Virus record (IMG/VR): IMGVR_UViG_3300043411_002794
Coordinates: 1-64,000 of that record
Length of the DNA: 64,000 nt
From: a virus
Reading direction: 5' to 3' (one strand)
Below, one piece after another: positions 52,493 through 61,064 of the stretch. Position 1 is the stretch's first letter, and every line of letters begins with the position of its first letter. The notes under the pieces were generated by a model. The model was given only the letters and a program-made list of their open reading frames with translations. It made no database searches and had not been told where the DNA came from. Made by a program: the position numbers and the translations under genes.

Positions 52493-53565
52493 GTGTCCCG
52501 TTCGTACTGCGCGTATTGTTCTTTCGTCTCGGCGTCCGGATCCGGTGACGCCAACAAACGGGCGCACCGCTCCTGCACGCGCGGGTTCAAGCTGACGACG
52601 CGCACGGCGGCCGCCAGTGACTCCGTCGTACTGGGCGGCAGTTCCCGTACGGCGATTTCCATCTCCATCTGACGCGGAATACGCTTCCAGAAAAGATGGC
52701 AGTTCCCGCTCGCAGCCTCGGTGAGCCGCGAGTACACATCCGGAACATCTTCATAGAAGATGATACGAACAAGCGGCAGCAGTTGCTGGTCGCAATGCTC
52801 AGAGATCGTCAGCCCGCTCCGCATGAACGTACAAAGCTGATCCAGTTCTGCGGCCGCACTAATCGTGAACTCGAAGTACGGCCGTGTACGCAAATAGATC
52901 GGCGTCGGATCGGTCATCGCCGTGTCGAGCAGGAACACGCACTTCTGCGGCGGCTCGGCAATGTTGCGCATATGCGTCGAGCCGGTGGAAAGAACCTTCA
53001 TCCGCTGCCCGGTCTTACCGACGGCTTCCTTGATGTAGGTGTCGTGATAGTCGCCAGTGAGTACCCAACCGGCGTACGGAACATCAACAAACGCTCCGTC
53101 CGTCTTACCGACGCCCATCACGTCCGACCACACCTCGTGGCAAAGCAGCACGGACGTATCCGGCGAGATCTCGTCGAGAGCTTGCTGCAACTCGATGCGC
53201 GGCAGCCAGTCCAGGCCGTACACGACGCTGTCGCCAAGCTGCTGGCTACGGCGATTCATATGCGTCGGATGCCCGTGCACCAACAACCACGGCGTCACGC
53301 GGTCCAGTTCGTGCTGACCCTGAATCACCAACACGGGCAGCCCTGCTTCCTGCATTCTGTCCATTTGCCGACAGAAGCATTCCACGGAGCGGGGGTCAGG
53401 ACGTCGCTTCTCGAAGACGTCGCCTAACAAGAACAGCGGCAACTGCATGCCGATCGCAATATCGACGACCTGTGCAAAAGCACGGTAAGCGTCCCCGTCA
53501 ATTTCCGGTCGATCGACCCAAGCACCTGGGGAAAGGTGCGGGTCGCCGCAAACGATTGCTCGCAT
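52465..53565 (-). CDS. SbcD/Mre11-like nuclease (366 aa)
   Basis: Calcineurin-like metallophosphoesterase corresponding to T4 gp47 and SbcD. Seen: GDPHLS (7-12, motif I), LLGDVFEKRRPD (motif II), IQGQHELDR (motif III, usually G-N-H-D/E), LLCHEVW (motif IV) and LTGDYHD (motif V, usually G-H-x-H). The catalytic Asp and His residues are largely conserved, with Asn replaced by Gln in motif III. It would act with the SbcC-like ATPase on DNA ends. The ATG directly abuts a copy of the repeated motif, and no Shine-Dalgarno sequence is visible. Confidence 0.88.
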   Translation of the reverse strand: MRAIVCGDPHLSPGAWVDRPEIDGDAYRAFAQVVDIAIGMQLPLFLLGDVFEKRRPDPRSVECFCRQMDRMQEAGLPVLVIQGQHELDRVTPWLLVHGHPTHMNRRSQQLGDSVVYGLDWLPRIELQQALDEISPDTSVLLCHEVWSDVMGVGKTDGAFVDVPYAGWVLTGDYHDTYIKEAVGKTGQRMKVLSTGSTHMRNIAEPPQKCVFLLDTAMTDPTPIYLRTRPYFEFTISAAAELDQLCTFMRSGLTISEHCDQQLLPLVRIIFYEDVPDVYSRLTEAASGNCHLFWKRIPRQMEMEIAVRELPPSTTESLAAAVRVVSLNPRVQERCARLLASPDPDAETKEQYAQYERDTCQTPQTTA

Positions 53566-53580
53566 GGGTTTCTAATTACC
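53566..53580 (-). repeat. TAATTA-centred intergenic motif, copy 3
   Basis: GGTAATTAGAAACCC on the minus strand. It begins within the TAG of the preceding gene and ends exactly at the ATG of the SbcD-like gene; it is the whole intergenic gap. Confidence 0.8.
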
Positions 53581-53921
53581 TATGGGTTGAAAAACCCCGC
53601 GATATACGCGGCAGTTTCCTTAGGACCAAACAGTTGGTAGCCCTCCGGGACAAATACTGCGTCAGGGCAGTCCGGATTATGGCAGAACGGGCACTGATGT
53701 CGCCCGCGTCGTACGCGGAGCCGCACGTCGTACGCCGTCTTGGTCAGCTTGGCGTCGAACTCCGCGAACAGCGGCTGCATGCCGTTGACGATGCGGACCC
53801 CGGTCGGCCAGGAGAACGTGTTCAGCTTGTCGGCACGGATCCGCCCGACCTGCCGCAGCAGCACGTGCATCCGTGCCTCGGCCTTCTTGTAGAGTTCGTC
53901 AAACAGTGCTTCCGCGTCCAC
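53580..53921 (-). CDS. hypothetical zinc-binding protein (113 aa)
   Basis: Begins VDAEALFDELYKKAEARMHV at a GTG with GAGG six bases upstream; the longer in-frame sequence upstream is shadow of the HldE gene. Seen: a helical N-terminus and CPFCHNPDC near residue 76-84, a compact zinc site. Overlaps HldE by 23 bases. Function unknown. Confidence 0.6.
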   Translation of the reverse strand: MDAEALFDELYKKAEARMHVLLRQVGRIRADKLNTFSWPTGVRIVNGMQPLFAEFDAKLTKTAYDVRLRVRRGRHQCPFCHNPDCPDAVFVPEGYQLFGPKETAAYIAGFFNP

Positions 53922-55347
53922 TGAGAACCTCAGCAATCTGCGTGGTACTAAAGTTGGGTAGCATCGGGATGAAGACGACTTCACCGCCGCGGGCCGCCAC
54001 GAAGTCGGCACCGACCACATTCTGGTCGATATACTCGTCGCCCTTGAACAAAAACTGCGGATGAATCGCTTTGATGATATCCAGCGGTGTGTCGTCGTCG
54101 AACTCGACGAGGGCATCCACCAGCGGCAACAACAAAGGGCGACGCAAAGAAGCGTCACCAACCGGACGACCGGGACCCTTCAACCGACTGATCGACGCAT
54201 CGGAATTGGCGGCGACGATCAGTACGTCGCAACGACTGCGGGCCTGTTGCAGTAAATACACGTGCCCTGGATGCATGAGATCGAAGCAGCCGTTGGTAAA
54301 GCCGATTCGCTTGCCCTTACGATGCTGCCGGGCCGCATACTTGGCGACCTCTGCGTCATTCATCAGCTTCCCGGCGTCGCCTTTGAGGCCCAGCACGAGA
54401 TCTTCTAACTCGTCGCCGCCGATAGTGACGGTGCCGTAACGAGAAACCGCCATAGCTCCTGCCAGCGTTGCCCGGCGGGCGGCTTCGCAAACACCATGAC
54501 CAGCCACGACTCCGGCGACAAGCGTCGCCAGAAACGTGTCACCGGCCCCGGTCACGTCCGCCACCTGGTGGTGCGACGCATCGGTGGACGAGTCCCGGTC
54601 GCCGGCCAGCAGCACGGATCCGGCGGCGCCCAGCGTCACGCACACGGCCGAGATCTGCGGATGTGTCCGCAGAATCTCCCGACCGTAAACGATCCCGTGC
54701 TGCACAGGATCATCCGTCTCCAGCGCCGGGTGCAACACCGGCCCGGCCATTGCTGCCGCTTCCCGCAGGTTCGGCTTCAACATGAACACCGAACCGTACT
54801 CCTTCAGGTACTCCGGCTTAGTGTCGACGTAGAGCGGTAACTTGTACGACTCGCACAAATTGCTGATGACATTGCGCAGGCCGTCCAGCGTACCCTTCCC
54901 GTAATCCGAGACAACGACGGCGGACGGCTGCTCGTGCAACAGGTGATGCAACGAACGAACGTACTCCGCCTGCACTTCCGGCGGATCGTAGAGCTTCGGA
55001 TACGTGGTATCGACGCGAAGCAACTGCTGCCCGGACGCGTAACGGTGCTTAACCTCCGGAGGAACCTTGCTGGCGTACCCTGCCCGCATATCGACACCAT
55101 GAATGGCCAACATGCGGCAGATCCGCTCGGAGTCAGGACAGTCATGACAATCAACACGCCGCCCGAAATACCGCGTACGGATCCCGAGCGAGCTCAGGTT
55201 CATCGCCACGTTCCCGGCGCCGCCCGGAGCTTCAATCGTCTGCGTGGCGACGAGCACCGGTACGGGCGCTTCCGGAGAGCAGCGAGACACGGTGCCGGTC
55301 GTCCACCGATCCAGAAACACGTCGCCGAGAACGAGGACCCAACTCAT
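53899..55347 (-). CDS. hldE: bifunctional heptose-7-phosphate kinase / heptose-1-phosphate adenylyltransferase
   Basis: A 482-residue HldE (RfaE)-like protein. The N-terminal ribokinase-family domain has VLGDVFLDRW, GGAGNVAMN and the catalytic DVTGAGDTF (about 267-275). The C-terminal cytidylyltransferase-fold domain has FTNGCFDLMHPGHVYLL (about 348) and NSDASISRLKGPGRPV. In bacteria HldE makes ADP-D-glycero-beta-D-manno-heptose for lipopolysaccharide. Differences: the usual V-K-G-G-D-Y is FKGDEY and the 'ADR' segment is changed to ASLRR, so activity of the second domain is uncertain. Both domains are full length. Possible roles: altering host lipopolysaccharide or supplying an ADP-heptose for glycosylation; unproven. 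Confidence 0.82.
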   Translation of the reverse strand: MSWVLVLGDVFLDRWTTGTVSRCSPEAPVPVLVATQTIEAPGGAGNVAMNLSSLGIRTRYFGRRVDCHDCPDSERICRMLAIHGVDMRAGYASKVPPEVKHRYASGQQLLRVDTTYPKLYDPPEVQAEYVRSLHHLLHEQPSAVVVSDYGKGTLDGLRNVISNLCESYKLPLYVDTKPEYLKEYGSVFMLKPNLREAAAMAGPVLHPALETDDPVQHGIVYGREILRTHPQISAVCVTLGAAGSVLLAGDRDSSTDASHHQVADVTGAGDTFLATLVAGVVAGHGVCEAARRATLAGAMAVSRYGTVTIGGDELEDLVLGLKGDAGKLMNDAEVAKYAARQHRKGKRIGFTNGCFDLMHPGHVYLLQQARSRCDVLIVAANSDASISRLKGPGRPVGDASLRRPLLLPLVDALVEFDDDTPLDIIKAIHPQFLFKGDEYIDQNVVGADFVAARGGEVVFIPMLPNFSTTQIAEVLSGRGSTV

Positions 55348-55589
55348 GCCAACGCTCCGTTTTCGGTCAGGTAATGCTGCAGTTGCATATACACCTGCAT
55401 CGCAACAGCCGGATTCATGACGATTTGATTTCCGTCAATCTGAATCTCGGCGTTCGGGATAGTCTTCACCACGGCCGCAGGGGGCGTCGCGGGCGGCGGA
55501 GTCACAGGCGACGCAGCGACGGGCAGCTTCGCAGGAAGTCGCGAAATGTCGCCGAAGACGTCAAGCATAGTTCCGAGTGCTTGGCTCAT
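55344..55589 (-). CDS. small hypothetical protein (81 aa)
   Basis: Unrecognised. Pro/Ala/Thr-rich middle flanked by helices. ATG and stop both overlap neighbours (ATGA at both ends), so it is coupled to HldE translation. Confidence 0.65.
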   Translation of the reverse strand: MSQALGTMLDVFGDISRLPAKLPVAASPVTPPPATPPAAVVKTIPNAEIQIDGNQIVMNPAVAMQVYMQLQHYLTENGALA

Positions 55590-56386
55590 TGCAGTTTGAT
55601 CTCGACCGCGATCGTGGCGTCCTTACCACGAAGCACGTAGTTGTTGAGGATGTCGGTACACAGCGTATCGACAGGCATGTCGGCGATCACTTCGCCGCCA
55701 CGTTCGAAATAGATGTCGACGGACGGCCGCGGCTCGCCGTTGACGACGTCGACATGCAACTTACCGCCGAAACAGTCGACGACCCAGTTGAGCAACGGAT
55801 CGCCGACGGCGACGCCGCCGACGGCACTACCGAGGTTCAGGTATTCGACGGCCTTGGCGCGTTCGGCCGGGCTGATGCCGACCTGCACTTGCGGGATCGT
55901 CGGATCGACGGGTGCAGCCGCAGGTGGCGGCTGTACGGGCTGCACAGGCTGCACGGGTGCCGGTGTTGCTGCTGCGGGCGGCAGAGGAGGCGGAGAAGGC
56001 GGAGTTGCAGCTGCAGCCGGAGCTGTCGGCGTCTCCGCGGGTGCTGCCCCGAGCACAGCCGCCATGAACGCATCGAACGAAATCGCAGACGCTCCGGTGG
56101 CGGTCGCGTAATCGATATACGTGGCCATGAACTTGACCCGCTCTTCGGGCGTGTGCTTGGAGCCCTTAGTCGGCATCCAGTGGTCGAGCGCGTCTTTCGG
56201 GAACAGGCGATTCTCGTCCGTCGCGCCGAGCAGGTTGTCGGAAGCGGTCAGATACTGGGCCAAGCTAATGGCCGGAAACAACAGCCGCACGACCAAGTAA
56301 CCGAGCAGCAGTTTGACCTGCTGGGCGGGTTTCAGCTCACGCGACTTCGAATGGGCGGAAAATTGAACTAAAGCAGATTCAGTCAT
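55586..56386 (-). CDS. hypothetical protein with Pro/Ala linker (266 aa)
   Basis: Helical N-terminal domain (residues 1-110), a linker of PAAA and PVQ repeats (about 115-160), then a beta-rich C-terminal domain (KLHVDVVNGEPRPSVDIYF). The N-terminus has a hydrophobic stretch (KLLLGYLVVRLLFPAISLA) that may be a membrane segment or buried helix. Two-domain linker proteins of this type are common phage virion or scaffold proteins; function unknown. Confidence 0.65.
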   Translation of the reverse strand: MTESALVQFSAHSKSRELKPAQQVKLLLGYLVVRLLFPAISLAQYLTASDNLLGATDENRLFPKDALDHWMPTKGSKHTPEERVKFMATYIDYATATGASAISFDAFMAAVLGAAPAETPTAPAAAATPPSPPPLPPAAATPAPVQPVQPVQPPPAAAPVDPTIPQVQVGISPAERAKAVEYLNLGSAVGGVAVGDPLLNWVVDCFGGKLHVDVVNGEPRPSVDIYFERGGEVIADMPVDTLCTDILNNYVLRGKDATIAVEIKLQ

Positions 56387-57320
56387 CTAGTGCTCGTTGT
56401 TGGCGAAGAGCGCCCGACGTTGCGTGCAAACGCAAACCGGCGGACGCCCGCAAAATGATACTGGTAAGTAACGGGTTCCCGCGGAACATTCCGGCGGGAT
56501 AACGACAAGTTGATGCCAGGGTCCGCAACAAGCAGGCCCGTGACAGATCCGTATGCCGAAAACAAACGCCGCGAGTCAGCTGCGGAAGCTGCAGCTCGAT
56601 GCGATCATCCGGCCGCACAAGAAACAATTGGCGAACACGCAGTCGCCATCCGGACACCCGCGGTTCAACCGTCATTTGAGAGTACGAACCGTAAGGACGC
56701 AACTTCTGCAGCATGTTGCTGCGAACCGTGATACGTTCTCGTAAGAACGTCCGCAAATGCTCGGTCATAGTTGCAAACATTTGGTCGTCGATCGTTTCCG
56801 TCGATCCAATTCCAAACGAGATATCCGCCATGTTTCGCCGCTCCACCAAGTGAAACGGCGAACTAGCCGGCGGCGTCTCTTCCAGCTGAATCGCCCGCAG
56901 CGGAACGTCGTCACCAAATGGGTCGGCAACGACGGGTGGCGGCAGGGCCGAAGTAAACAACGGCCACAGCTTGCCGATCCGCCTCGCGTAGCAAAACGGA
57001 CAGATCCGATCGTACTTGCACGTACGCGTCTCTTGTTTGAACCAATGAAACGCAGGCTGACAATTCTGGATGTACACCAGCGTATCGTCGTAGTTGCCGA
57101 ATTTGCGGGGCAGCGGCCAGCCATACTGACGCAAGGCCGCCACGCGATCCCGCCATTCGCAAATCATCCGGATAATCGCTCGCTTGGCCAGCTCCGAGTT
57201 CGGCGGTTTGCCGCGGACTGCAGGCATGAGCGCCCACAGCACGGCTCGCCGTTCTAACTCGGCGACGTAACTGCGAGACGGTTGCCCGTCCGTAAACACA
57301 AAGTTGGTCGGCGAGACCAT
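56379..57320 (-). CDS. hypothetical Cys-rich protein (313 aa)
   Basis: Unrecognised. Seen: TCKYDRICPFCYARRIGK near residue 100, similar to the zinc motif of some phage and plasmid replication initiators (C-x-x-x-R-x-C-P-x-C-x-x-R-R), and an Arg/Leu-rich C-terminus. It may bind nucleic acid; no catalytic motif is visible. Confidence 0.65.
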   Translation of the reverse strand: MVSPTNFVFTDGQPSRSYVAELERRAVLWALMPAVRGKPPNSELAKRAIIRMICEWRDRVAALRQYGWPLPRKFGNYDDTLVYIQNCQPAFHWFKQETRTCKYDRICPFCYARRIGKLWPLFTSALPPPVVADPFGDDVPLRAIQLEETPPASSPFHLVERRNMADISFGIGSTETIDDQMFATMTEHLRTFLRERITVRSNMLQKLRPYGSYSQMTVEPRVSGWRLRVRQLFLVRPDDRIELQLPQLTRGVCFRHTDLSRACLLRTLASTCRYPAGMFRGNPLLTSIILRASAGLRLHATSGALRQQRALDD

Positions 57321-57321
57321 G

Positions 57322-57555
57322 CTAACTTGCCGGGATTTGAGGTCGTACCGACGTCGGTAATTGCGACAACGCCGTTAATTGGCGATCGCGTTCCTCCGGA
57401 CTGACTTGATCACAGATGTTGTCGGCTAACACCTGGTTCCAGAATAACGCCGTGTCCGTGTCGGCGTGGCTGAACGGAGGGTTCGCCACGTTGAGCACGG
57501 AACGACGGGCCGCCGCCACGCGGAGGCAGGAAGTACATTTTCCGCAGCGATTCAT
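57322..57555 (-). CDS. small zinc-finger-like protein (77 aa)
   Basis: Begins MNRCGKCTSCLRVAAARRS; CxxCxxC at the N-terminus and a later Cys (NICD) can bind zinc. A pattern of CxxC, then PP, then W and C is familiar to me from small phage proteins of unknown role. Start overlaps the GHKL gene stop as ATGA. Confidence 0.6.
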   Translation of the reverse strand: MNRCGKCTSCLRVAAARRSVLNVANPPFSHADTDTALFWNQVLADNICDQVSPEERDRQLTALSQLPTSVRPQIPAS

Positions 57556-59252
57556 CGCCGCACCGTCTGTTCTTTGACGCCGGCCACCTTTGTCGCCGCA
57601 GTCGTAACCTTGGTGACTCGATCGATCTGCCGGGCGTGATTCTTATTGTAAGCACCTTCGACGCCGCGCACGATGGACGGGAAATAGTGCAAGGCAGTAC
57701 CCACAAACTCATGAAGCGACTTCATCGTCCAGTCGTGGTACCGCTCGTAGAAATCCTGGCCGTGAATATGCGTCCCCTGGTCGGATTCGTCGTGACTCAG
57801 CTCGTGAATCATGACCTGCCCGTAGGAGATCCAGGCCTCCAGATCGATACCGGTCTTAGCGATGAACTTGCGGTCGATTGCAATGAATTGCTCGCCGTCG
57901 GTCCACGCGTGAGCACAGTCGGACTCCCCGATGTACAGCGCCCGAGTCGACCGACGGATTTCGTCATCAAACTCTTCGCTGTCCTGGGCCGCCCGGCGTT
58001 CGTACTGATAGCTCAGCAGCCGGTACATCGCCCGCCGGATCGTCTTGATGATGATCGTTTCCTGGACCGTCCAGTTGGCCTCAGGGATGATACGGTAGGT
58101 TTCCTTCATCTTGGCCGTCAGATCTTTGAACGGCACAATATTGAACTCGCGATGCGCATCAAACCGATGCGGGCAACTGCACAACACGTGGTAGAGCTCG
58201 TCAAGCGAATCAACGCGGAACTGCTCCAACATATGCTCGCTAAGCACAAAGCCGAGCTTCATTTGCATCAACCGATCGGCCTTCTGACTGCCGTGCTCGC
58301 CGATCGTGAGTTTGCCGTTGAACGCGTCCGGCCGCACCAAGCCGATTGCCCAGTGCCGTCCACAGGCGTCCGTCAACAGCTTCGCACTACTGGGGACGTC
58401 GAGATCTCCGGAGAGCAGCTGATCGATCAACCGCTGCCGAGAACCGTCATTGAGGGCAGGCGCCCGCGTGATCCGTTCCTTAGCCCGTTTGTCGACCAAC
58501 GGCTTGATCTTCTTCCAGACCGGACAGGTCGACATCACCTCGTTGCGGGCGAAGTTGACCGTCAACTGTTGCTTACTGACGACTTCACCGCCGCAGCCGA
58601 ACGTACGATTCGAGTGCGACGTGACCAGCACCCCGCGGTTGTAGACATACAGGTTGCCGGTGTCCCGCAACTTGACGTACGCCTCGTCGGTTTCCTGGTC
58701 CCACTTCTGCTTGGGCGCTTCGAGCGAGATCACCTTCTTGTTGAGCGTGATCTTCGCCGGGACGTACTTAATCCCGATCGGTAAGTCGCGAAGGATGTCG
58801 CAAATATCGGTTTCCCGAATCGGATCGTAGAGCTCGATCTGCACGTCGCAGCCCGGCTTCTCAGCCAGCTTTTCATGCAGATCGTACTCGAGCCCGCGAC
58901 CGCGGATATCGACGTCCATCTTGAACTGGGACGTTCGCCAAGTGTTCTTGCCGAACGCAAAAGCCTGCCCGCGTCCCATGCGAAACTGACCATAGGTCTT
59001 TTTCTCGTGCTCTTCGGGCGGCTGGCCAAACGTACGCCAGTACGTTTGGATGTGTTTCTTATCGGTCATACCGGTCCCGTCGTCGACGACGCGGACCGAC
59101 TTCGTATTGAGCGTGATCTCGATGTTCTCCGCCTTCGCGTCGACAGCATTCATCACCAGCTCAAAGATCGCTTTGATCAGCGTGCCCGCCTGACGACGAA
59201 TAACGTCGTACAGCATGTGCGGGTGCATCCGGAAATCGTGTTTTTCTGCCAT
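57552..59252 (-). CDS. GHKL (HSP90/MutL-type) ATPase with HEXXH metallopeptidase motif (566 aa)
   Basis: Two parts. (1) Residues 25-110 are a Bergerat-fold ATP site: ELVMNAVDA (N-box, E31 and N35), VVDDGTGM (D57), and GRGQAF (about 93-98). (2) Residues about 475-510 hold MIHELSHDESDQG with THIHGQDFYERYHDW, an HExxH zinc-peptidase-like motif followed by further His and Asp. GHKL domains in phages and defence islands (MORC/MutL-like, topo VI B-like) couple ATP-driven dimer clamping to nuclease or protease domains. Here the chain reads like an ATP clamp joined to a metalloprotease; the order and spacing are unusual. AGGA lies four to five bases before the ATG at 59252. Function unknown; DNA repair, virion processing or defence are open. 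Confidence 0.75.
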   Translation of the reverse strand: MAEKHDFRMHPHMLYDVIRRQAGTLIKAIFELVMNAVDAKAENIEITLNTKSVRVVDDGTGMTDKKHIQTYWRTFGQPPEEHEKKTYGQFRMGRGQAFAFGKNTWRTSQFKMDVDIRGRGLEYDLHEKLAEKPGCDVQIELYDPIRETDICDILRDLPIGIKYVPAKITLNKKVISLEAPKQKWDQETDEAYVKLRDTGNLYVYNRGVLVTSHSNRTFGCGGEVVSKQQLTVNFARNEVMSTCPVWKKIKPLVDKRAKERITRAPALNDGSRQRLIDQLLSGDLDVPSSAKLLTDACGRHWAIGLVRPDAFNGKLTIGEHGSQKADRLMQMKLGFVLSEHMLEQFRVDSLDELYHVLCSCPHRFDAHREFNIVPFKDLTAKMKETYRIIPEANWTVQETIIIKTIRRAMYRLLSYQYERRAAQDSEEFDDEIRRSTRALYIGESDCAHAWTDGEQFIAIDRKFIAKTGIDLEAWISYGQVMIHELSHDESDQGTHIHGQDFYERYHDWTMKSLHEFVGTALHYFPSIVRGVEGAYNKNHARQIDRVTKVTTAATKVAGVKEQTVRR

Positions 59253-59278
59253 GGTTTCCTGTGTAAACGGAACGGCTC

Positions 59279-60433
59279 TTAGACGGCTTCGTGCACGCGT
59301 ATCGCAACCGGGAAGCGAGGGACAGGCGGAGTGGTCGTCGTCCATTCCTGGAACTTGACCGTCAACTTCCGCCCGAGCAACTGATCGCGTTGGTCGTAAA
59401 GCTCCCGCTTCTGTGCGTGCGTGCCGGGCGCCAAAACATCGAACGTCGCGTTGGTGGTCGGGACGACACAGGTGAAGATAGCCATCCCGGCGTGCGTACC
59501 GCGACCTTCGGTAACTGAGACGATCCCGAACTCCGCGTCCATGAACGTCTTAACCTTGAGAAGATCCCGTGAACGCTTACCGGCCTGATAGGCCTGCAGG
59601 CCGTGTCGCAGCATCGCACCTTCGTAGCCGTCGGCAACGCACGCGGCCTGAAACGACATCACTTCGTCCGGCGTCGCCACCTTAATGGTTTTGACCGGCA
59701 CGATGATGTCGCGAGGCAGCCGCCGCAGCCGCTCACAGGCCGACGAGTAGCGCGATCCGAACGGACCGGGCAACATCGCGTCGTACACGTGGTACTGGAT
59801 CCTGGTCGGATCCACGGCACCGGCCTTCTTCGAGTTACGGATGGCACTGGCGATCTGCTGGAACGTAATGTCGCCGTGCACGAACAGCTCGCCATCGAGC
59901 GTCTCGCCCGGCTGGATCGCGTTTCGCAGGACCTCTTGAATGTGCCCCATCGTCTCAATCAACGTACCCTTCCGCGAATAGAGCCGAATTTCTCCGTCTT
60001 CATTGCGGGCCAAGCAGCGGTGTCCATCGAGCTTGGGTTGCACGAAGGCCTGCTGCCAGTCGACGATGTTGACGTAGTCACCAAAGCTCTCTGCGAGCAT
60101 CGGCGCCAGTGCCCGGCTGGCAGCGGAATCGGCGACGTTGGTCGCGTAGTGGTGCCGCTGCGTCTGGGCCTTATACCGTGCCTCGGCCTCTTTCACGGCC
60201 TGCTGCAAGGGAGTGGTGGCATTCTTCTTGCCGGGGTTCTTGCCGACGGCGATATTGTCGCGGATGACCTGCTTCACACCGCCCTGCCGTCCGTGATGGA
60301 TGACAATGTCGGCCGTGCCGTTTTCCCGGGCTTCGACACGAATGTCCCATTCTTGGACCCCTTCATCCGCGGTCTGTTTCAACAGCGTATCGCCGCGGTA
60401 GGCGACTTCGCCTAATACCTGGTCGGAATTCAT
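59279..60433 (-). CDS. ATP-dependent DNA ligase with N-terminal WGR-like domain (384 aa)
   Basis: Residues 1-95 resemble a WGR domain (WDIRVEARENGTADIVIHHG, then a helix in QQAVKEAEARYKAQ). The catalytic part has motif I VQPKLDGHR with the adenylated Lys at about residue 134, LDGELFVHG (motif III), GYEGAMLRH (motif IV) and LLKVKTF (motif V), then an OB-fold C-terminal domain. It would seal nicks from replication and recombination. WGR-ligase fusions occur in large phages, to my knowledge; the WGR domain may bind DNA. Confidence 0.88.
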   Translation of the reverse strand: MNSDQVLGEVAYRGDTLLKQTADEGVQEWDIRVEARENGTADIVIHHGRQGGVKQVIRDNIAVGKNPGKKNATTPLQQAVKEAEARYKAQTQRHHYATNVADSAASRALAPMLAESFGDYVNIVDWQQAFVQPKLDGHRCLARNEDGEIRLYSRKGTLIETMGHIQEVLRNAIQPGETLDGELFVHGDITFQQIASAIRNSKKAGAVDPTRIQYHVYDAMLPGPFGSRYSSACERLRRLPRDIIVPVKTIKVATPDEVMSFQAACVADGYEGAMLRHGLQAYQAGKRSRDLLKVKTFMDAEFGIVSVTEGRGTHAGMAIFTCVVPTTNATFDVLAPGTHAQKRELYDQRDQLLGRKLTVKFQEWTTTTPPVPRFPVAIRVHEAV

Positions 60434-60768
60434 TCCGTCTCCTGGATTGAGTGAAGTTGAAGACTCCCCTGCAAAATCTGCAGGGCAGCATCGTAAAAAT
60501 TGATTGTGCGTTTGCTCGGGCGCGTCGCGACGCAGCCGACCGTTACGGGCGTCGGATCCAGGCCGCGGGCTTCCATCGCACTGCGGAACTGCGGGTGGCT
60601 ATGGATGCTTCGATAGTCGCGAAGCACGCGGCGCGACACGGGTAATCCCTGCCCTGCCGCGGCGGCGACCGCGTTGGCATGACGCATCGCCTGGAACTTT
60701 CGTTCCCCGTGCGGGAATCGCTGCAACCACTCCGCCCGCGTGTACTCATGCTCGGATTTGTTCGGCAT
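60430..60768 (-). CDS. hypothetical protein (112 aa)
   Basis: Unrecognised basic helical protein, coupled to the ligase by an ATGA overlap. No diagnostic motif. Confidence 0.65.
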   Translation of the reverse strand: MPNKSEHEYTRAEWLQRFPHGERKFQAMRHANAVAAAAGQGLPVSRRVLRDYRSIHSHPQFRSAMEARGLDPTPVTVGCVATRPSKRTINFYDAALQILQGSLQLHSIQETE

Positions 60769-61048
60769 CTTTTAAGTAATAGTTGACAGGATAGATGAAG
60801 TTGCTCGGCTGCGTCCCAATCGGCCTGCCGAGCTTGTTTTCCAGGGCGCCGGTGTCTTCCAGCGTCTTGAGCGTCCACTTCGGACCGACGGGCATATGCG
60901 ACGTACGCAGTTCGCCTGCGGGCCGCAGCTCCAGATTTTGATAGCAGACGCCGCCGGTCGTTTCCGGATCGTCGAGCTGCGACTGAATCTGCAAATGTAC
61001 GGACGGATCGAACTGCGCGAAGTACTCCTCGCGAGAAAGTTGCTTCAA
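60746..61048 (-). CDS. hypothetical protein (100 aa)
   Basis: Unrecognised small protein (MKQLSREEYFAQFDPSVH), overlapping the next gene by 23 bases. No motif. Confidence 0.6.
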   Translation of the reverse strand: MKQLSREEYFAQFDPSVHLQIQSQLDDPETTGGVCYQNLELRPAGELRTSHMPVGPKWTLKTLEDTGALENKLGRPIGTQPSNFIYPVNYYLKDAEQIRA

Positions 61049-61064
61049 AGGACGCTAGCTCCGG

